A stretch of 64,000 nucleotides of DNA from Wenxinia marina DSM 24838 (GTDB lineage Bacteria > Pseudomonadota > Alphaproteobacteria > Rhodobacterales > Rhodobacteraceae). The DNA is taken from NCBI RefSeq assembly GCF_000379485.1, contig NZ_KB902288.1, positions 225,095-289,094 of the forward strand. The letters run 5' to 3'. Each line of letters begins with the position of its first letter. The first letter of the stretch is position 1. The notes under the pieces are model-generated. The model searched no databases, was not told the DNA's origin, and saw nothing but the letters and a program-made list of their open reading frames with translations. The position numbers and the translations under genes are program-made. Of the stretch, positions 56,144 to 64,000 are shown piece by piece.

Positions 56144-57960
56144 CGACGATCCGGCTGACCGCCGCACAGGCCATGGTGCGCTGGCTCTCGGTGCAGATGA
56201 CCGAGGAAGGCGAGACCTTTCTGGCGGGCGTGTGGGCGATCTTCGGCCATGGGAACGTGGCGGGGATCGGCGAGGCGCTGCACGCTCATCGCAACGCGCT
56301 GCCGACATGGCGCGGGCAGAACGAACAGACCATGGCGCATACCGCCATCGCCTATGCCAAGCAGATGCGGCGGCGGCGGGCGATGGCCGTCACCTCGTCC
56401 ATCGGGCCGGGGGCGACCAACATGGTCACCGCCGCCGCGCTCGCCCATGTGAACCGCATTCCGCTCCTCCTCATCCCCGGCGACGTCTTCGCGAGCCGCC
56501 GGCCCGACCCGGTGCTGCAGCAGCTCGAAGATGCCTCGGACGCGACGGCGACGATCAACGACTGCCTCCGCCCCGTCTCGGCCTATTTCGACCGGATCAT
56601 GCGGCCCGAGCAGCTCCTCCTCGCGCTGCCCCGCGCGCTGCGGGTGATGACGGACCCGGCGGAATGCGGGCCGGTGACGCTGGCCTTCTGCCAGGACGTG
56701 CAGGCCGAGGCCTACGACTGGCCGGAGAGCTTCTTCACCCCGAAGGTCTGGCGCATCCGCCGGCCGGAGCCCGATCCGGTGGAACTCGCCCAGGCGCTGG
56801 AGATCCTGAAGGCCGCCGAGCGTCCGGTGATCGTCGCGGGCGGCGGGGTGCTCTATTCCGGCGCCGAGGCCGCGCTCCTCGACTTCGCGAAACGCCGCAA
56901 CATCCCCTTCGCCGAAACCCAAGCCGGCAAGGGTGGCGTCGATTGGCGCGAGGAGACCAACCTCGGCGCCCCCGGCGTGACGGGGAGCGATCCGGCGAAC
57001 CGGGCGCTGGCCGAGGCCGACGTGGTCCTCGGCATCGGCACCCGCTTCGCCGACTTCACCACCGGAAGCTGGACGGTCTTCGCCAACCCCGACCGGCGGC
57101 TGATCTCGGTTAACCTTTCGGGGCAGGACGCGGCCAAGCACGGCGCACTGCCGCTCCTCGCCGATGCGCGGGCAGCCATCGCGAAGCTGGAGGAGGGGCT
57201 GGACGACAGGGTCTTTACCGCCCGGGACCACGGCCGGGAGGCGTGGCTGTCGGCCACTGATGCGGTCATGGCGGCGCCGAACGGGCCGGGCCTGCCGTCG
57301 GACGCCCAAGTCGTGGGCGCCGTCCAGCGCCAGGCGACCGACGAGACGCTGGTGATGTGCGCCGCGGGCTCCATGCCCGGTGCTCTGCACACGCTCTGGC
57401 GGTCCAGCCATGCGGGCTACCACATGGAATACGGCTACTCGACCATGGGCTACGAGATCGCGGGCGCCATCGGCATCAGGATGGCCGCGCCCGAGCGCGA
57501 GGTGATCTGCTTCGTCGGCGACGGCAGCTACATGATGGCGAATTCGGAGCTCGCCACGGCGGTCATGCGCCGCGTCTCCTTCACGGTGATCCTCACCGAC
57601 AACCGGGGATACGGCTGCATCAACCGGCTCCAGGCCGCGACCGGAGGGGCCGCGTTCAACAACCTCTACGTCAACGCCGACGTGGAGGCGCAACCCGAGA
57701 TCGACTTCGTGGCCCATGCGGGCTCCATGGGCGCCCATGCGGTGAAGGCCGAGACCATCGCCGCGCTCGAGGCCGAGATCCGGGCGGCCCGCACCCGCGA
57801 CATCCCCACGGTCATCGTGATCGACACCGATCCGGATCCCGGCACCGGCGTCGGCGGCCACTGGTGGGACGTGGCGGTGCCCGAGGTGTCGGAGCGGGCC
57901 GAGGTCCGGGCCGCCCGAGCGGAGTACGAGAAGAACGCAACCCGCCAGCGCGCGGACTGA
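56140..57960 (+). CDS. iolD: 3D-(3,5/4)-trihydroxycyclohexane-1,2-dione acylhydrolase IolD
   Basis: A 606-residue thiamine-diphosphate enzyme that opens the inosose ring. The N-terminal Pyr domain has WRGQNEQTMAHTAIAYAKQ and SSIGPGATNMVTAAALAH; the PP domain has the ThDP motif GDGSYMMANSELATAVMRRVS followed by DNRGYGCINRLQ. The start ATG 56140 overlaps the iolC stop (ATGA); the frame extends back to 55816 only as a shadow. Confidence 0.94.
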   Translation: MTTIRLTAAQAMVRWLSVQMTEEGETFLAGVWAIFGHGNVAGIGEALHAHRNALPTWRGQNEQTMAHTAIAYAKQMRRRRAMAVTSSIGPGATNMVTAAALAHVNRIPLLLIPGDVFASRRPDPVLQQLEDASDATATINDCLRPVSAYFDRIMRPEQLLLALPRALRVMTDPAECGPVTLAFCQDVQAEAYDWPESFFTPKVWRIRRPEPDPVELAQALEILKAAERPVIVAGGGVLYSGAEAALLDFAKRRNIPFAETQAGKGGVDWREETNLGAPGVTGSDPANRALAEADVVLGIGTRFADFTTGSWTVFANPDRRLISVNLSGQDAAKHGALPLLADARAAIAKLEEGLDDRVFTARDHGREAWLSATDAVMAAPNGPGLPSDAQVVGAVQRQATDETLVMCAAGSMPGALHTLWRSSHAGYHMEYGYSTMGYEIAGAIGIRMAAPEREVICFVGDGSYMMANSELATAVMRRVSFTVILTDNRGYGCINRLQAATGGAAFNNLYVNADVEAQPEIDFVAHAGSMGAHAVKAETIAALEAEIRAARTRDIPTVIVIDTDPDPGTGVGGHWWDVAVPEVSERAEVRAARAEYEKNATRQRAD

Positions 57961-57972
57961 AGGACGCCATCC

Positions 57973-58872
57973 ATGAGCGTGAAGATCGGGATCTCTCCCA
58001 TTGCCTGGCAGAACGACGACCTGCCGGACCTGACGGCGGCCTACACGATGGAGCAGGCGCTCCGCGAGGCGCGGGCCATCGGCTATACCGGCGTCGAGCG
58101 CGGCCGCCGGATGCCGGCCGATACCGAGGGGCTGCGGGCGTTCCTCTCCGCCCAAGACATGGCGCTCTGCGGCGGCTGGTGCTCGGGCAACCTCACCGTG
58201 AATTCGGTGGAGGAGGAGATCGAGGCCGTGCGCGGGCAGGTCGAGCAGTTCGTGGCGCTGGGTGCGCCCTGCATCGTCTATGCCGAATGCGCCAACACCG
58301 TGCAGGGGCAGATCGGCACACCGCTGTCGCAGCGGCCGAAGCTGTCGGCCGACGAGATCGGAGCCTATGGGCGCAAGCTCGGCGAGCTTGCCAAGTGGAT
58401 GGCGGGGGAGGGGATGACGCTGGCCTATCACCACCACATGGGCTCGATGATCGAGGCGCCCGGGGACATCGACCGGATGATGGAGGCCGCGCCGCCCGAG
58501 GTGACGCTGCTCTACGACACCGGCCATCTTGTGTTCGGCGGCGGCGAGCCCCTAGTGACGCTTGACCGCTGGGGCGACCGGATCTCCCACGTCCACTTCA
58601 AGGACGTGCGGCCCGACGTCATCACCGACATCCGCGCCCGGGACGCGAGCTTCCTCGATGCGGTGATCGCGGGCGCCTTCACCGTGCCGGGCGACGGGGC
58701 CATCGACTTCGCCGCCGTCACGGACAGGCTCGCCGCGATGGGCTACGAGGGCTGGATCGTGCTCGAGGCCGAACAGGACCCCGCCAAGGCCCCGCCCGAG
58801 GAATACTCCCGCAAGGGCTACGAGGAGATCGCGGCCCTCTGCGCCCGCTCCGGCCTCGCCATCGACGCCTGA
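57973..58872 (+). CDS. iolE: Inosose dehydratase IolE
   Basis: A 299-residue TIM-barrel (xylose-isomerase-like) enzyme dehydrating scyllo-inosose. Features are IGISPIAWQNDDLPDL at the N-terminus, YAECANTVQGQIGTPLSQRPKL, YHHHMGSMIEAPGDIDRMM, LLYDTGHLVFGGGEP, ISHVHFKDVRPDV and WIVLEAEQDPAKAPP. Metal ligands are the Glu/His/Asp of these loops. It lies 12 bp after iolD. Confidence 0.94.
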   Translation: MSVKIGISPIAWQNDDLPDLTAAYTMEQALREARAIGYTGVERGRRMPADTEGLRAFLSAQDMALCGGWCSGNLTVNSVEEEIEAVRGQVEQFVALGAPCIVYAECANTVQGQIGTPLSQRPKLSADEIGAYGRKLGELAKWMAGEGMTLAYHHHMGSMIEAPGDIDRMMEAAPPEVTLLYDTGHLVFGGGEPLVTLDRWGDRISHVHFKDVRPDVITDIRARDASFLDAVIAGAFTVPGDGAIDFAAVTDRLAAMGYEGWIVLEAEQDPAKAPPEEYSRKGYEEIAALCARSGLAIDA

Positions 58873-58883
58873 AAGGCCCTGCC

Positions 58884-59690
58884 ATGCCCGACCTTCTGAA
58901 TCGTCCCTTCGGCCGTCATGGCAAGGTCCACGACATCACCCCCGCCTCGGCCGGATGGCGCTACGTGGGCTTCGCGCTGCACCGGCTGCGTGCCGGGGGC
59001 CGGGTGGCCGAGAGTCTCGGCGACCGGGAGGCGATCCTGGTCATGGTCGAGGGCAAGGCCGCGATGACCGGCGATGGGCAGGACTGGGGCGTGCTGGGCG
59101 AGCGGATGGACGTGTTCGAGAAGACCCCGCCGCATTGCCTGTACCTGCCGCCGGGCAGCACCTGGGAGGCCGTGGCCGAGACCGACTGTACGCTGGCCGT
59201 CTGCACTGCGCCGGGCACCGGCGGCCATCCGGCCCGGCGGATCGGACCCGACGGCATCGCGCTGACCGAGCGGGGCAAGGGCACCAACACGCGACACATC
59301 AACAACATCGCGATGGAGGCCGAGGACTATTGCGACTCCCTGCTGGTGACCGAGGTCTTCACCCCGGCCGGGCACTGGTCCTCCTACCCGTCCCACCGGC
59401 ATGACGAGGACGACTATCCCCGCATCACCTATCTCGAGGAGACCTACTATCACCGCCTGAACCCTGCCACTGGCTTCGGCGTGCAGCGGGTCTATACCGA
59501 CGACCGGACCCTGGACGAGACCATGGCGGTGCAGGACGGCGACGTGGTCTGCGTGCCGCGCGGGCACCACCCCTGCGGCGCGCCCTACGGGTTCGAGATG
59601 TACTACCTCAACGTCATGGCCGGACCGCTGCGCAAGTGGCGCTTCGTGCCGGCGCCGGAGGTCGAGTGGATCATGCAGCGCGACGCGTGA
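58884..59690 (+). CDS. iolB: 5-deoxy-glucuronate isomerase IolB
   Basis: A 268-residue bicupin. Metal-binding motif YPSHRHDEDDYPRITYLEETYYHRL and the C-terminal VVCVPRGHHPCGAPYGFEMYYLNVMAGPLRKW are characteristic of IolB. It converts 5-deoxyglucuronate to 5-dehydro-2-deoxygluconate, the substrate of IolC. It is last gene of the operon; the convergent LysR gene ends four bases after it. Confidence 0.94.
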   Translation: MPDLLNRPFGRHGKVHDITPASAGWRYVGFALHRLRAGGRVAESLGDREAILVMVEGKAAMTGDGQDWGVLGERMDVFEKTPPHCLYLPPGSTWEAVAETDCTLAVCTAPGTGGHPARRIGPDGIALTERGKGTNTRHINNIAMEAEDYCDSLLVTEVFTPAGHWSSYPSHRHDEDDYPRITYLEETYYHRLNPATGFGVQRVYTDDRTLDETMAVQDGDVVCVPRGHHPCGAPYGFEMYYLNVMAGPLRKWRFVPAPEVEWIMQRDA

Positions 59691-59693
59691 CCG

Positions 59694-60593
59694 TCATCCG
59701 GCGTCAGCCCCGTTCCGGGTAAAGTGATCCCGTTCCTCCCGCACGATGGTGTCGAGCAGATCGACCACGGCTTTGACGCGCGGCGTGGCGCGAAGGTTCT
59801 CGTGCCAGACCATCCAGTAACTTCTCGTCAGAGACAGACCGGGGAAGAGGCGCACCAGATCGGGCGCCGTCGCGGCCATGAAGTCGTGGCAGATCCCGAT
59901 CCCGGCGCCCGCGCGCACCGCCTCGAACTGGCCGATCGCGGTGGAGACCTCGATGTCCGAGCGCCAGTCGCCAAGGACCTCGCGGGCGTAGTTCAGCTCG
60001 GGCGTGTAGACCAGATCCTCGACATAGCCGATCAGGGCGTGCGCGCGGAGCTCGGCCGGATCCTGCGGCCGGCCGACCCGATCCAGATACTGCCTCGATG
60101 CGAAGATGCCGAGCGTATAGTCGACCAGCTTGCGCAGTCTGAGCCGGCCCCTCTTCGGCCGGCCGATCATGATCGCGATGTCCGCCTCGCGCTCGGACAG
60201 GGAAAAGCTGCGCGGAACCGGCACCAGCTGGATACGTAGGTCCGGGTAAACCGCGCGGAAACGGCCGAGCCGCGGCGCCAGGAACGCGCTGCCGAAGCCA
60301 TCGGGCGCGCCGATGCGAACCGTCCCCGCCACCGACGAAGAGCTGTCGAGACTGGCGACCCCGGCCATAAGCTCGGTCTCCATCCGCTCTGCCGTGGCGA
60401 ACAGCGCCGCGCCGTCATGCGTCAGCGTCGAGCCGCGCGTCGTGCGGTCGAACAGGCGGGCGCCGATCACCTCTTCCAGCGCGGCAACATGGCGGCTGAG
60501 GCGCGCCTGGCTGACACCCAGTCGCTGCGCCGCACCGAGCATCTGCCCTTCGCGCGCGACGGCGAGGAAATACCGCAGGTCGTCCCAGTCCAC
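59694..60593 (-). CDS. LysR-family regulator
   Basis: A 299-residue protein: [52 protein letters not shown], then the effector domain ([28 protein letters not shown]). The start is GTG 60593, with AGGA eight bases upstream. It is divergent from mmsA and probably its activator. An inverted GCATAA/TTATGC pair (60606-60611 and 60635-60640) lies in the promoter region. Confidence 0.88.
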   Translation of the reverse strand: MDWDDLRYFLAVAREGQMLGAAQRLGVSQARLSRHVAALEEVIGARLFDRTTRGSTLTHDGAALFATAERMETELMAGVASLDSSSSVAGTVRIGAPDGFGSAFLAPRLGRFRAVYPDLRIQLVPVPRSFSLSEREADIAIMIGRPKRGRLRLRKLVDYTLGIFASRQYLDRVGRPQDPAELRAHALIGYVEDLVYTPELNYAREVLGDWRSDIEVSTAIGQFEAVRAGAGIGICHDFMAATAPDLVRLFPGLSLTRSYWMVWHENLRATPRVKAVVDLLDTIVREERDHFTRNGADAG

Positions 60594-60605
60594 TACGCCG
60601 TTCCT

Positions 60606-60640
60606 GCATAACGGGTTGCCGATAAGGGACGTTTTTATGC
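60606..60640. promoter_or_regulatory. Divergent LysR/mmsA control region with GCATAA-N23-TTATGC
   Basis: Six-base inverted arms 23 bp apart in the 91-bp divergent gap. The T-N11-A-like content and position fit a LysR recognition and activation pair, but the symmetry is short. Confidence 0.35.
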
Positions 60641-60684
60641 GGTTTCGTTTGAAAGATACAGGGGACGAGCACAGGAGAACAGCC

Positions 60685-62184
60685 ATGACCGAGATCGGCC
60701 ATTTCATCGACAATGCGCGCGTCGCCGGCACGTCGGGCCGCATGCAGCCCGTCTGGAACCCGGCCACCGGCCAGAGCGATAGCACCGTCGCGCTCGCCAC
60801 CCGCGACGAGGTCGACCGCGCCGTCGCCTCGGCCAAGGCGGCCTGGCCCGCCTGGTCCACCATGCCCGCCCTGCGCCGGGCCCGGATCCTCGACCGCTTT
60901 AAGACGATCCTGTGGGACCGTGCGGACCAGCTGGCCGAGGCGATCTCCGCCGAGCATGGCAAGACCGTCGACGATGCCAGGGGCGAGGTGATGCGCGGGC
61001 TGGAGGTGGTGGAGTTCGCCACGGGCGCGCCGCACCTGCTGAAGGGCGAGATCACCGAGAACGTCGGCACCGGCGTCGACAGCCATTCGCTGCGCCAGCC
61101 GCTGGGCGTGGTGGCCGGCATTACTCCGTTCAACTTTCCGGCGATGGTACCGATGTGGATGTTTCCGGTCGCGCTGGCCTGCGGAAACTGCTTCGTGCTG
61201 AAGCCGTCGGAGCGCGACCCCTCCGCTTCTCTGCTGATCGCGGACTGGCTTTTCGAGGCGGGGCTACCCAGGGGCGTGTTCAACGTTGTGCAGGGCGACA
61301 AGGAAGCGGTCGACGCGCTGCTCGAGCATGCCGACGTCAAGGCGGTCAGCTTTGTCGGTTCCACCCCCATCGCGCGCTACATCCACGAGATCGGAACGAG
61401 GAACGGCAAGCGGGTGCAGGCGCTCGGCGGGGCCAAGAATCACATGGTGATCCTGCCCGACGCCGATCTTGACATGGCCGTCAACGCGCTGATGGGCGCG
61501 GCCTATGGATCCGCCGGGGAACGCTGCATGGCGATTTCCGTTGCGGTGCCGGTGACGGACAAAGTTGCTGACGCGCTTATCGAGAAGCTGGTGCCGAAGA
61601 TCGAGGCGCTGAAGGTCGGGCCGGCCTCGGACCCGTCGTCGGAAATGGGGCCGGTGGTGACGCAGGCGGCCAAGGACCGCATCGTCGGCTACATCGACAA
61701 GGGCGAAGCCGAGGGCGCCAGGGTCGTCGTCGACGGTCGGACGTTTCGCGCGCCGCAGGGCTACGAGGGCGGCTATTACGTCGGGCCGACACTGCTGGAC
61801 GGGGTGACGCCCGAGATGTCGGTCTGGCAGGACGAGATCTTCGGCCCCGTGCTGTCAGTGGTGCGGAGCGGGGGCTACGACGAGGCCGTCGCGCTGATCG
61901 ACCGGCATGCCTATGCCAACGGGGTCGCGATGTTCACCCGCGACGGCGATGCCGCCCGCGCCTTCGCGCAGGACATCGAGGTCGGGATGGTCGGCGTCAA
62001 CGTGCCGATCCCGGTGCCGATGGCGTTCCATTCCTTCGGCGGCTGGAAGCAGTCGCTGTTCGGCGACCACCACATGCACGGAATGGAAGGGGTGCGGTTC
62101 TACACCCGGCTCAAGACCATCACCACGCGCTGGCCCTCCGGCGTGCGCAGCGATCCCGAATTCGTCATGCCGACGATGGGCTGA
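60685..62184 (+). CDS. mmsA: Methylmalonate/malonate-semialdehyde dehydrogenase (CoA-acylating)
   Basis: A 499-residue aldehyde dehydrogenase: [51 protein letters not shown] and the catalytic Cys in [15 protein letters not shown]. The C-terminal [25 protein letters not shown] is typical of MmsA/IolA. It converts malonate semialdehyde to acetyl-CoA (last step of inositol use) and serves valine catabolism. The start ATG 60685 has CAGGAGAAC upstream. The separate LysR promoter suggests a role beyond inositol. Confidence 0.93.
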   Translation: MTEIGHFIDNARVAGTSGRMQPVWNPATGQSDSTVALATRDEVDRAVASAKAAWPAWSTMPALRRARILDRFKTILWDRADQLAEAISAEHGKTVDDARGEVMRGLEVVEFATGAPHLLKGEITENVGTGVDSHSLRQPLGVVAGITPFNFPAMVPMWMFPVALACGNCFVLKPSERDPSASLLIADWLFEAGLPRGVFNVVQGDKEAVDALLEHADVKAVSFVGSTPIARYIHEIGTRNGKRVQALGGAKNHMVILPDADLDMAVNALMGAAYGSAGERCMAISVAVPVTDKVADALIEKLVPKIEALKVGPASDPSSEMGPVVTQAAKDRIVGYIDKGEAEGARVVVDGRTFRAPQGYEGGYYVGPTLLDGVTPEMSVWQDEIFGPVLSVVRSGGYDEAVALIDRHAYANGVAMFTRDGDAARAFAQDIEVGMVGVNVPIPVPMAFHSFGGWKQSLFGDHHMHGMEGVRFYTRLKTITTRWPSGVRSDPEFVMPTMG

Positions 62185-62262
62185 AACGCCGGCGGCGCGG
62201 CCCCCTGCGAGGAACTTCTCTCGATCTCGTCCGCGCCGGCGGGGTCGGTGGAGCGGCGGCGG

Positions 62263-63234
62263 TCAGCCTCGAACATCCTTCGCCGACCGATAGGCGGAGC
62301 CGATGACGCTCGACACCTCGGTGGCAAGCGTCAGGAGCGCATCTCCTCGCCCAGGTGAGCGGAGTTCATCGATGAACTGGCTCAGCATGTCGTCGGATGC
62401 CGGCACCGGCGGTTGGGCGATCCAGGCGTCCTCGCCCGCACGTCGCAGGCGGACGATGGTGTCGACCGGTCCGCAGGCCAGCATTCCCGACGTCCCGGTG
62501 ACTTCGGTTGAGAACGAGAAGCGGTCGTTGACGAAGCTGACTTCGGCGACCGAGATCGCTCCCGACGGGAAGCGCATGATGTAGGCTGCGTTGTCCTCTA
62601 TCCCGAGGCCCGCGATCGAACTCGTTTCCGCCGACACGGACACCGGCGATTCGCCATGGATCATCATGGCGAGATAGGCCGGGTGGGCGCCGAGATCGAT
62701 CATCACGCCGCCGCCCGCTGCACTTGCCTCGAAGAATTCCTTCGGGATCGGCGGCGTCCCGAAGGCGCCCCCATGGGCATAGCGGATCCGCGACGACACG
62801 ACCCGCCCGATCGACCCTTCGGCGACGATCTGGCGGATGGTGCGATGCGGCGCCTCGCCCAGCCGCTGAAGCGACACCCAGAGGACCAGACCGGCGTCCC
62901 GCGCCTGCCGTGCCAGCGTTGCGGCATCGCCCGGGTCCACGGCCAGCACCTTTTCGGTGAACACGTGCTTGCCGGCGGCAAGCGCGGCGCTGATCACCTG
63001 CGGATGGTCGGTGGTCTCGCAATCGACGATCACGGCGTCGATCGCGTCGGAGGCCAGAGCGGCGGCAAGGCTCTCTTCGAAGGGCAGGCCGTGCGCCGCG
63101 GCGAAGGCGCGGCCTCGGGTCTCGTCTCCATCCCAGACCACCGCGACTTCGGCCTGCTCGTGTCGCAGGGCCCAGTTCAGGTGATCGAGAGCATGGACGT
63201 GCCATGTTCCCAATAGGGCAAACCGCACGGTCAT
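62263..63234 (-). CDS. Gfo/Idh/MocA-family oxidoreductase
   Basis: A 323-residue protein: MTVRFALLGTWHVHALDHLNWALRHE, so the usual GxGxxG is replaced by GTWHVHA. Then come VDCETTDHPQVISAALAAGKHVFTEKVLAVD with the catalytic-type Lys and GGGVMIDLGAHPAYLAMM. The atypical nucleotide loop with two His occurs in sugar-dehydrogenase-like members of unknown substrate. Its ATG overlaps the stop of the upstream ABC ATPase (ATGA), so it belongs to the incoming transporter operon rather than to iol. Confidence 0.85.
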   Translation of the reverse strand: MTVRFALLGTWHVHALDHLNWALRHEQAEVAVVWDGDETRGRAFAAAHGLPFEESLAAALASDAIDAVIVDCETTDHPQVISAALAAGKHVFTEKVLAVDPGDAATLARQARDAGLVLWVSLQRLGEAPHRTIRQIVAEGSIGRVVSSRIRYAHGGAFGTPPIPKEFFEASAAGGGVMIDLGAHPAYLAMMIHGESPVSVSAETSSIAGLGIEDNAAYIMRFPSGAISVAEVSFVNDRFSFSTEVTGTSGMLACGPVDTIVRLRRAGEDAWIAQPPVPASDDMLSQFIDELRSPGRGDALLTLATEVSSVIGSAYRSAKDVRG

Positions 63235-64000
63235 GCCGCCACCGTGGGCATCCGGGGGGTCGAGGCGATCAGCTCTCGCGTGTAGCGGTGTTGCGGCGAC
63301 GTGAGGATGTCGGCGCACGCCCCGCGCTCGACGACGATGCCGTTCTGGATCACGAGCGCCGTATCCGTCATGTGGCGCACGATCTGCAGATCGTGCGAGA
63401 TCAGGACGAGGGCCAGGCCGCGCTCCTGCCTCAGTCGCAGCATGAGGTTGAGGATCTGCGCCTGAGTGGAGATGTCGAGCGATGAGGTCGGCTCGTCGGC
63501 GACGAGGATCTCGGGATCGGCTGCGAGCGCGCGGGCGATGCCGACGCGCTGGCACTGCCCGCCGCTGAGAGTCGCGGGCATCTGATCCTTGCAGGCGTCC
63601 GGCAGGCCCACCTCTGTCAGCAGCTGACCTGCCTGATCCAGCGCGTCGGACCAGCGCATCGGCGTCCAGCAGCGCAGGACCTCGGCGACGATCTTGCGCG
63701 GCGTGCGCCACGGCGTGAGCGATCCGTAGGGATCCTGGAAGATCATCTGCACCTTCCGGCGGCGCGGGTCCCGCCGTCCGATCGCGGACCATTCCGCGCC
63801 GAGGACCGACACCCGACCGGACGTGGGCAGCGTTGCTCCCACCAGCAGCTTGCCGAGGGTCGACTTGCCGCTCCCGCTTTCGCCCACGATTCCGAGGGAG
63901 GAGCCACGCGAGATCGCAAGATCGACCGGCTGCAGCGCCGGCGCCGAGGCGCCGGGGTAGACGATCGATGCCGCCTCGGCCATGAGGACGGGGACATCCT
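63231..64000 (-). CDS. Oligopeptide/dipeptide-type ABC ATPase (DppF/OppF class), 5' end outside the window
   Basis: At least 250 residues: Walker A GESGSGKSTLGKLLVG, Q-loop MIFQDPYGSLTPWRTPRKIV, signature LSGGQCQRVGIARAL, Walker B ILVADEPTSSLDISTQAQ, H-loop VLISHDLQIVRHM, C-terminal YTRELIASTPR. The frame stays open past the ATG at 63983 to the edge (DVPVLMAEAAS), so the true start is probably upstream, perhaps in a fused DppD-DppF protein. The MIFQDPYGSL Q-loop is of the Opp/Dpp class. Confidence 0.88.
   Translation of the reverse strand, partial: DVPVLMAEAASIVYPGASAPALQPVDLAISRGSSLGIVGESGSGKSTLGKLLVGATLPTSGRVSVLGAEWSAIGRRDPRRRKVQMIFQDPYGSLTPWRTPRKIVAEVLRCWTPMRWSDALDQAGQLLTEVGLPDACKDQMPATLSGGQCQRVGIARALAADPEILVADEPTSSLDISTQAQILNLMLRLRQERGLALVLISHDLQIVRHMTDTALVIQNGIVVERGACADILTSPQHRYTRELIASTPRMPTVAA

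Noticed and set aside
54095..58527. Long minus-strand ORFs of 737 and 907 residues across iolC, iolD and iolE
   Set aside because: Antisense shadows caused by high third-position GC; the plus-strand iol proteins are unambiguous.
1..64000. CRISPR arrays, tRNA, rRNA or tmRNA genes
   Set aside because: I saw no regularly spaced direct repeats of CRISPR type and no cloverleaf or rRNA signature in the window.

Overview
The window is high-GC DNA with tightly packed operons. A class II copper nitrite reductase (NirK) with NirV, periplasmic nitrate reductase napEFDABC, NnrU/NnrS/NnrR, Afu-type transporters and an IolC-DUF2090 fusion together suggest an alphaproteobacterium of the Rhodobacterales. 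This is inference from gene content and codon use; no rRNA or other phylogenetic marker is present.

Region 1 (1-5 kb). A minus-strand series runs from a leaderless 23-codon leader peptide through two Rnk/GreA-type proteins and a small zinc-ribbon protein into an MscS channel that leaves the window. Divergent from it are DUF2945 and DUF488 genes. A copper-type DoxX-DUF305 fusion and a DUF6522 protein follow, under an NsrR-type repressor.

Region 2 (5-19.7 kb). This is a nitrate/nitrite respiration and NO-response block: NsrR box, truncated haemoglobin, nnrU, a DUF1858 redox protein, an NnrR-type regulator, nnrS, napEFDABC, nirV-nirK, pseudoazurin, a pentapeptide protein, a truncated second pseudoazurin, a TSUP permease and creatinase. 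NnrR/FNR-type half-sites (TTG-N8-CAA) sit in three divergent promoters. Neither NO reductase nor N2O reductase is inside the window.

Region 3 (19.7-22.1 kb). A second copy of the leader-peptide/Rnk-like module is followed by a broken CBS-domain gene, a complete IS6-family element, and nested IS6 and IS21 debris. This is a clear boundary.

Region 4 (22.1-53.1 kb). This is an organophosphate-acquisition island. An AfuB-like permease and ATPase are followed by three tandem paralogous binding proteins, two IMPase-family phosphatases, a Cys-phosphatase, a metallophosphoesterase and a LacI regulator. A Na/Pi symporter and a decayed phytase follow, then phnDCEE with a HAD hydrolase and a DeoR regulator. 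An AfuABC-like hexose-phosphate-type importer with a LacI regulator comes next, and finally a fourth ABC importer with another metallophosphoesterase and LacI regulator.

Region 5 (53.1-64 kb). The myo-inositol operon iolG-C-D-E-B encodes the route from inositol to acetyl-CoA and DHAP, with the aldolase step supplied by the IolC-fused DUF2090 domain. It is followed by a LysR regulator, mmsA/iolA, a Gfo/Idh dehydrogenase and a partial oligopeptide-type ABC ATPase. Regions 4 and 5 read as one theme: import phosphorylated sugars or cyclitols, strip the phosphate, burn the carbon skeleton.

The most novel-looking item is the duplicated, leaderless, conserved leader peptide with mutually exclusive hairpins in front of two Rnk-like genes (1.3-1.96 kb and 19.8-20.44 kb).
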